Positions 14,230 through 19,048 of a stretch of DNA of 19,048 bases are shown piece by piece; position 1 is the stretch's first letter, and every line of letters starts with the position of its first letter. The position numbers and the translations under genes were made by a program. The notes beneath the pieces were generated by a model, which worked only from the letters and a program-made list of their open reading frames with translations, was not told where the DNA came from and did no database searches. Source of the stretch: JBAZOY01 sp041648505 (GTDB lineage Bacteria > Desulfobacterota > Syntrophia > Syntrophales > CG2-30-49-12). The DNA is taken from NCBI GenBank assembly GCA_041648505.1, contig JBAZOY010000044.1, forward strand, positions 1-19,048, read 5' to 3'.

Positions 14230-17141
14230 TGCCAGGCAACTTTCCATTAGTTGAACTAAGAAATTTCGACAGTTGGATTCCAACTACCGATATAGATGGC
14301 ATAGATGCACAACCTAACGTGCTTGCTGATGTTTCTTCAATGGACTTTGAGAATGGATATATTCAGAATACTTATGGCATATCTACTGCAAGTTTACCAG
14401 CTAATATAACCACACAAATAGCTGCTGGCTATAATATACTATCTGCTAAAAAGTTTGATATATACTATACCAATAGCATTCATACACATACATTATTCGT
14501 GATGTATAAAGCAAATGGTAATCTACTTAAAATTTATGTAGATGATACGCAAGTGTTGATAGATGGCAATATAACAACTGGCATAGTAACTAATGGTACG
14601 CCCGACCATATTAACTATAATTTTGCTAATAACTCATTAAAGATTAACTTAAATTGCACTGGAACGTTTACAAGTATAACTGGCGCACCAGTTGTTATAT
14701 TAAATCTATCGTTAGAGTATATAGAAATTATTAGAGAATATGGTAATGGTGGTGTAAATTTAGTTACCGATGGTACGTTCCCCACTGGTTCAACCGCTTG
14801 GACTTTAGGTACTGGCATAACAATAGCAGATGGTGTAGCGCATTTTACTGGTGTAGCACAAGGACAGATACTTGCTTCTGCTTCTGCAATAATGACTGTT
14901 GGGCAAAAATATAAACTTATGTTTACAATATCTAATCTTACTGCTGGTGGAGTATATGTTTATATTGGCTCGCCAGAGAATTATAATGGGAACATAGCTA
15001 CTTCTTCAATGAATTGGACAGTTGCTGGATTATGTTATGTTGAGTTTACTTGTGCAATTGGTGAAGAGAAATTAACTTTACGTGCTTTTGCGGCTGGGGC
15101 GGGCAGCAATACATTTGACATAGATAATGTTAATATTTATTCTTTACCATTACAAGGCACAAAAATTGGTTGGATTTTGCAGCCAAGATGGATTGGCTGG
15201 CAACATAGCGATGTGCTAACTGGCTCTGAAGCCGGTAGTAAAAAAGATGAAGATTATTCACCCACAAAAGTTACCTTCAGTGTTGTTGATGGGGATTATA
15301 CATCTACTGGGATAAATAGTGGTATAATTTATTACAGTCCGGCAGATGCAGACCACCCGACAGAAGTGTTCCCATTTAGACCCTCTGCGGGATATTTTAT
15401 AGAGGGTAATAAATATGCATTAATTGCGACAAATGAATCACTTACCGAAGCAAGGTATATCTACTTAGAAATTACCCATCAGACAGTGTTGCGTGATATA
15501 GATAAAATCAAAATGAATATTTCTATTTTTAATACCACTTATACTGATAAGAAGTTGTATTATTACGTAAGGGTGTTGGATGCGAGTACGAGAAATGTAT
15601 TATATTCTGCCTCTTTTGACACGACTTCTTATATAGGGGAAGATATAGAATTAGATGTTAATCTTTTATGCAACACGGATAGTTCATTTATTATATCAAT
15701 AGTGTGCCAAGTTCCATCATATTACAGCAAAGTTGTTATAAGGTCGTTTGAAATTATACCACATAACCTTGCCCTTGTAGTTAAAACTGCTGACGGTCAG
15801 CGAGGATTAATACAGTATAAAGAAAACACTATTGCTAATGACCATGTACTGCAGTTTCCACTTACAAAAATTGATTGGAGAGTGACCAGTTATGAGTTTT
15901 ATTTAGAATGGAATAGCATATATTATTTAGCTAAAACATCGAACTTGTCTGGTGTTTACGCTGTGATGATTTCTGGTACTGCGGTTTATCTTGTATTGAA
16001 TTTAACCGAACTTACATCTACTACATTAAACTATAACTATAACTTACCATTTGATAAACGAGTAGATAATCAACGCAATATATATTCTGAAGTAACACAT
16101 AAGGGGAGAGTATATTTTATTAATGAAGATGAAAAGGTATATCAATCGCATATATCTGCTAATGGTGTTACGCAATCAGATGCTTTTCCTTATGATGAAG
16201 ATACTGGATTTGGTTACTTCATTGTTAATCGTGATAAACAAAATAAAGCATTAGCGGTCACACCAGATAATAACTTAGGTATATTTACATCTAATTCATT
16301 TTATGTTTATTTTATACAAGCATCTAATAGTGGTACTTATAAACAACTTAAACTTATTAGTGGTTCTGTTGGTGTGTCTTCTATTAATTCCATTGTAAAG
16401 GTACTTAATGGTGAACCGTTTTCAGATGGTTTATTTTGGTGTGATAAAAATGGTGTATATGCTTACTTTGGCGGAGTAGATGTACCTATTAATTTAATAG
16501 TACCTACACATGAGAACTACTGGGCAGCTTTATCCAGTGTGGCTAAAGATATAGCAGTAATATTTTATAACGTTAGGGATAGAGAGATATGGGTTTGTTT
16601 TGGTGTAGTTACGATGATATATGAAATACCATATAAGAAGTGGAAGAAACGGATGATGAATGATTCACTTCAAGAATATTGCGGTATAGATGAGAACATA
16701 TTCTACTACAGAGCTAATAATCTGATGTATAAGTATGATTATTTAACACGTATGGCTGGTGATTTTGTCACACACAGACATACACCCAACAATGAAGATT
16801 ACTGGAACATACTGCAAGAAGTATATTTGATTATAGATGATGCGGTAGAGACTGACGAAGTATTCTATTTGACTGTACGTGCTTGCATGGAAGGCATAAT
16901 CGTATCGCAGATGTATACATTGAATACTTCGACTAAGTTTCATAAGTTATTGATGCCGTTAGGCTTTAGGTTTAAGAGCATATATTTTGATTTTACTACT
17001 TATTCTGTTAAATTGGTAAGGATAAAATCATTAAGATATACATACTCTGAAGATAATAATGAAATGCTTGGGCAGAATGTAGTTCATACATACGAGCAAG
17101 GATTTGGTGTTACACCATTTGGTCAACAATTTGGAACTTAA
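14229..17141 (+). CDS. Large tail nozzle-like protein with carbohydrate-binding-like insert
   Basis: At 970 residues this is the longest gene. The N-terminus (PGNFPLVELRNFDSWIPTTD) and the C-terminal 350 residues suggest a podoviral nozzle or tail-stabilisation protein. The C-terminal part has beta-propeller-like blades such as GRVYFINEDEKVYQS, LGIFTSNSFYVYF, DGLFWCDKNGVYAYFGG and DREIWVCFG. Residues about 175-308 form a separate block, starting NLVTDGTFPTGSTAWTL and ending NTFDIDNVNIYSL, typical of CBM4/9-type jelly-roll domains. A second beta-rich block covers about 330-510. The insert suggests glycan contact on the cell surface. It starts with TAATG overlap after GAGGG. Confidence 0.75.
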   Translation: MPGNFPLVELRNFDSWIPTTDIDGIDAQPNVLADVSSMDFENGYIQNTYGISTASLPANITTQIAAGYNILSAKKFDIYYTNSIHTHTLFVMYKANGNLLKIYVDDTQVLIDGNITTGIVTNGTPDHINYNFANNSLKINLNCTGTFTSITGAPVVILNLSLEYIEIIREYGNGGVNLVTDGTFPTGSTAWTLGTGITIADGVAHFTGVAQGQILASASAIMTVGQKYKLMFTISNLTAGGVYVYIGSPENYNGNIATSSMNWTVAGLCYVEFTCAIGEEKLTLRAFAAGAGSNTFDIDNVNIYSLPLQGTKIGWILQPRWIGWQHSDVLTGSEAGSKKDEDYSPTKVTFSVVDGDYTSTGINSGIIYYSPADADHPTEVFPFRPSAGYFIEGNKYALIATNESLTEARYIYLEITHQTVLRDIDKIKMNISIFNTTYTDKKLYYYVRVLDASTRNVLYSASFDTTSYIGEDIELDVNLLCNTDSSFIISIVCQVPSYYSKVVIRSFEIIPHNLALVVKTADGQRGLIQYKENTIANDHVLQFPLTKIDWRVTSYEFYLEWNSIYYLAKTSNLSGVYAVMISGTAVYLVLNLTELTSTTLNYNYNLPFDKRVDNQRNIYSEVTHKGRVYFINEDEKVYQSHISANGVTQSDAFPYDEDTGFGYFIVNRDKQNKALAVTPDNNLGIFTSNSFYVYFIQASNSGTYKQLKLISGSVGVSSINSIVKVLNGEPFSDGLFWCDKNGVYAYFGGVDVPINLIVPTHENYWAALSSVAKDIAVIFYNVRDREIWVCFGVVTMIYEIPYKKWKKRMMNDSLQEYCGIDENIFYYRANNLMYKYDYLTRMAGDFVTHRHTPNNEDYWNILQEVYLIIDDAVETDEVFYLTVRACMEGIIVSQMYTLNTSTKFHKLLMPLGFRFKSIYFDFTTYSVKLVRIKSLRYTYSEDNNEMLGQNVVHTYEQGFGVTPFGQQFGT

Positions 17142-17159
17142 TTTTAAAAGGAGAACGTT

Positions 17160-18035
17160 ATGAAAAAAATACTTGCATTATTTGTGCTATTAACTGTTGG
17201 TACATTTGCACAAGGTTTAGGCACTTACACACCTAATTATTATTTAACCAAGATAACCACTGGCACACTTAATTGGGCAGATACGCTGAATGGTAACTGG
17301 ACAAAAACAGATGCTGCTATTAAAGCACGTCAAGATACTATTGATGCAGTTAAAGCAGACCTTTATACCGAACATGGTTATAATGGAGTACATCAAGATA
17401 ATAAACTTACATTATCTATGTTGCAAACAGCAGAAAAGGCTAAGTTAGTACAAACTACTGGTAACCAAACTATAACTGGTGTTAAGAATTTTAATGATGG
17501 TATAACAGTGTCGGGTTCTTTTGGTCTATACAGTACTCCACAGATTGGTAGTGGTGCTATGTGGTTTACACCCACTACTTTTAGTGAATTAATGTTTCGT
17601 AGTTCAACAGCTGATGATACTATACCAAATAAAGCGTGGGTAAGGGCGAATACTGCATCGGCGGCGAATGTGGTTACATTAAACAACACACAAACGATTA
17701 CTGGTACAAAATATCTTAATGATATAGTACTGACTAAAGAGAGATTATCGGTTAGTCTTTGGATGATAAACTCTACACCAATTACTTTTTCTTATAATAG
17801 TAGTTATGTGAGATTAACAAATACCATATCACTAAATGCAGAAGTAACAAATATATCAAGTGGTACTGCTGGTGATATAATTTATATAGAGAATGATGAT
17901 GCGACATACCTAACAACATTTACTGATGGTACTTATTTTAAATTAGGTGCAACGAGAATACTTGGCAAAGATGATATGTTAATCTTATTATGCAGAGGTA
18001 CTTATTGGATAGAAATAGGTTATTCTAATAATTAA
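17160..18035 (+). CDS. Tail-fibre-like protein with an N-terminal signal peptide
   Basis: This 291-residue protein has a strong AAAAGGAG site. It begins MKKILALFVLLTVGTFA|Q, a clear secretion signal with Lys-Lys, a hydrophobic core and an Ala-Gln junction. The mature part begins like phage tail appendage proteins (LNWADTLNGNWTKTDAAIK). It has two similar units, NQTITGVKNFNDGITV (about 102-117) and TQTITGTKYLNDIVL (about 177-191), of the kind found as repeats in tail fibres. The C-terminal 90 residues are beta-rich. Virion proteins assembled in the cytoplasm do not normally carry secretion signals, so it may act outside the cytoplasm or the signal may not be used. Confidence 0.75.
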   Translation: MKKILALFVLLTVGTFAQGLGTYTPNYYLTKITTGTLNWADTLNGNWTKTDAAIKARQDTIDAVKADLYTEHGYNGVHQDNKLTLSMLQTAEKAKLVQTTGNQTITGVKNFNDGITVSGSFGLYSTPQIGSGAMWFTPTTFSELMFRSSTADDTIPNKAWVRANTASAANVVTLNNTQTITGTKYLNDIVLTKERLSVSLWMINSTPITFSYNSSYVRLTNTISLNAEVTNISSGTAGDIIYIENDDATYLTTFTDGTYFKLGATRILGKDDMLILLCRGTYWIEIGYSNN

Positions 18036-18283
18036 TGCGAACCATATTCCCAAATATTAAACGTAGAGAATTTAGAGATGACTATGAAATCTCTGACTTT
18101 ATTAATGCATCTAAAGGCATGGTTGTCTCTAAAGATGTGACTACTGGTGATTTAGGTAGTATGGTAGAAGGTGAAAGTAGAATTAGCAAAGACCGTAATG
18201 CCGCTGTAATTAAAGCAGATGGTAAACTATTTAAACAAGTAGTAGATAAAAGTTTTAATGTTGTATTTGAGGAATTAGTATAA
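18035..18283 (+). CDS. Unrecognised 82-residue protein in the appendage block
   Basis: TAATG links this gene to the one before and the one after, so it is translated as part of the block. The ribosome site is weak. The N-terminus is basic (MRTIFPNIKRREFRDDYE), and the rest is a mix of short strands and charged residues without signal peptide. A role with the neighbouring fibre-like genes, for example as chaperone or small appendage subunit, is a guess from position. Confidence 0.65.
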   Translation: MRTIFPNIKRREFRDDYEISDFINASKGMVVSKDVTTGDLGSMVEGESRISKDRNAAVIKADGKLFKQVVDKSFNVVFEELV

Positions 18284-18684
18284 TGTTAGGTGGAGTAATT
18301 ACTAAACCGTCATTTAAAATCATTAAAAAAGTATATAATACTTATACCGTTACTGCGCCAGTTGTATCTATATCTGATAAGGTTCGTAAAGATATATCAT
18401 ATATTAATTTTCCAAGTATATTTTATATGAATGTACCTATTGGATATTGGTTGGAATATGTTGTAATAAATGTAGATGAAGTCTTTACTGCTAATTCGAC
18501 TATTTTATTAACTGACTATTCTGGTGATATTGTGAAGATGCCGGATGTATATTTAGATACTAAACAATCTTATGAAATACCTATATGGAAAAAGTATATA
18601 ACAAGTGGTTTAATTACTGTCACTTTAACTGGCACGCCAGCTGTTGGACATGCAACTATTATATTTGAAGTGAATGCAATATGA
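18283..18684 (+). CDS. Unrecognised beta-rich 133-residue protein in the appendage block
   Basis: AGGA lies nine bases before the ATG, which overlaps the preceding stop. The protein looks all-beta, with strands such as YTVTAPVVSIS, WLEYVVINVDEV and GLITVTLTG. No signal peptide, membrane segment or catalytic motif is evident. Its stop overlaps the next start as ATGA. It may be an appendage component or an attachment protein for fibres. I do not recognise the family. Confidence 0.65.
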   Translation: MLGGVITKPSFKIIKKVYNTYTVTAPVVSISDKVRKDISYINFPSIFYMNVPIGYWLEYVVINVDEVFTANSTILLTDYSGDIVKMPDVYLDTKQSYEIPIWKKYITSGLITVTLTGTPAVGHATIIFEVNAI

Positions 18685-19048
18685 AATATATAATACTTAT
18701 ATTATTTTTAACAAGTATAACTTATGCACAAGTAATAAGTACAACTGGGACGAGTAAAAAATCATTTGGTATTAGTAATGATTCAACTGAAAACGCACAA
18801 CTTCGTATTGGTGTCCCATTAGACACTTCAAGACACGGAGCAATGATAGTCCGTAATGGTGGAGAATTAGGGAATAAGACTTTTCTTAATGGTTGGCAAT
18901 CTGGTAAAGGATGGAAAATTGCCTATGATGATACGACAAAGGAATATAATTTAACCGTTGACAATATAGTCATTCGTGGGACACTACAAGCTCTGGAGTT
19001 TCTTGTAAACCAAACTAGGGGAGAGAATGGAAATCTTCTTGTAACATC
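18681..19048 (+). CDS. Signal-peptide-bearing tail-associated protein, cut by the window edge
   Basis: The ATG overlaps the previous stop, and the frame stays open for 122 codons to the edge. It begins MKYIILILFLTSITYA|Q, another secretion signal with an Ala-Gln junction. The mature part contains GAMIVRNGGELGNKTFLNGW and, near the edge, NIVIRGTLQALEFLVNQTR then GNLLVTS. The latter resembles a short segment common in phage tail and spike proteins of the form VRGTLxVxELLINQIR...NG. The full length and the C-terminal domain are unknown. This is the second exported-looking protein in the appendage block. Confidence 0.7.
   Translation, partial: MKYIILILFLTSITYAQVISTTGTSKKSFGISNDSTENAQLRIGVPLDTSRHGAMIVRNGGELGNKTFLNGWQSGKGWKIAYDDTTKEYNLTVDNIVIRGTLQALEFLVNQTRGENGNLLVT

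Overview
This window is a structural and packaging segment of a tailed double-stranded DNA phage. It is probably a podovirus (short tail) infecting a member of the Bacteroidota or a related lineage. The phage call rests on a complete, ordered late module: large terminase, portal, scaffold-like protein, major capsid protein, small capsid-associated proteins, three adaptor-like proteins, a very large nozzle-like protein and tail appendage proteins. No tape-measure or long-tail tube gene is visible between capsid and fibre genes. The host inference comes from three things. Two divergent promoters at 6237-6309 both read TTTG-N20-TATATTTG, the Bacteroidota -33/-7 consensus. Two tail-region proteins carry signal peptides ending in Ala-Gln. 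A DUF4373-type protein is encoded. Against this, most genes have strong AAAGGA/GGAGG Shine-Dalgarno sites, which Bacteroidota genes use little, so the host call is tentative. The sequence is AT-rich.

Layout. Positions 1-1059 read leftward: a gene running off the left edge, a string of folded RNA elements including two tRNA-like structures and a 24-codon ORF, and an unrecognised 207-residue protein. Positions 1060-1763 are a non-coding divergent region with repeated GTAACT motifs and a 16-bp inverted repeat. Positions 1764-5249 read rightward: two unrecognised genes, a folded RNA segment, a tiny zinc-ribbon gene and the large terminase. Positions 5244-6200 hold a leftward three-gene cassette (ribbon-helix-helix regulator, DUF4373 winged-helix-like protein, small membrane protein) inserted between terminase and portal. 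Positions 6314-19048 read rightward through head, connector, nozzle and appendage genes, with an intrinsic terminator right after the capsid gene.

How it works together. TerL drives DNA through the portal into a shell built from scaffold and HK97-type capsid protein. Proteins encoded at 12004-14229 probably stack under the portal as adaptors. The 970-residue protein probably forms the nozzle and carries a carbohydrate-binding-like insert. The final genes encode appendages or exported proteins. No integrase, polymerase, lysis enzyme, insertion sequence or CRISPR array is visible. The most unusual points are the tRNA-like elements, the leaderless-looking portal mRNA, the inverted cassette, the signal peptides on tail-region proteins and the micro-gene upstream of terL.
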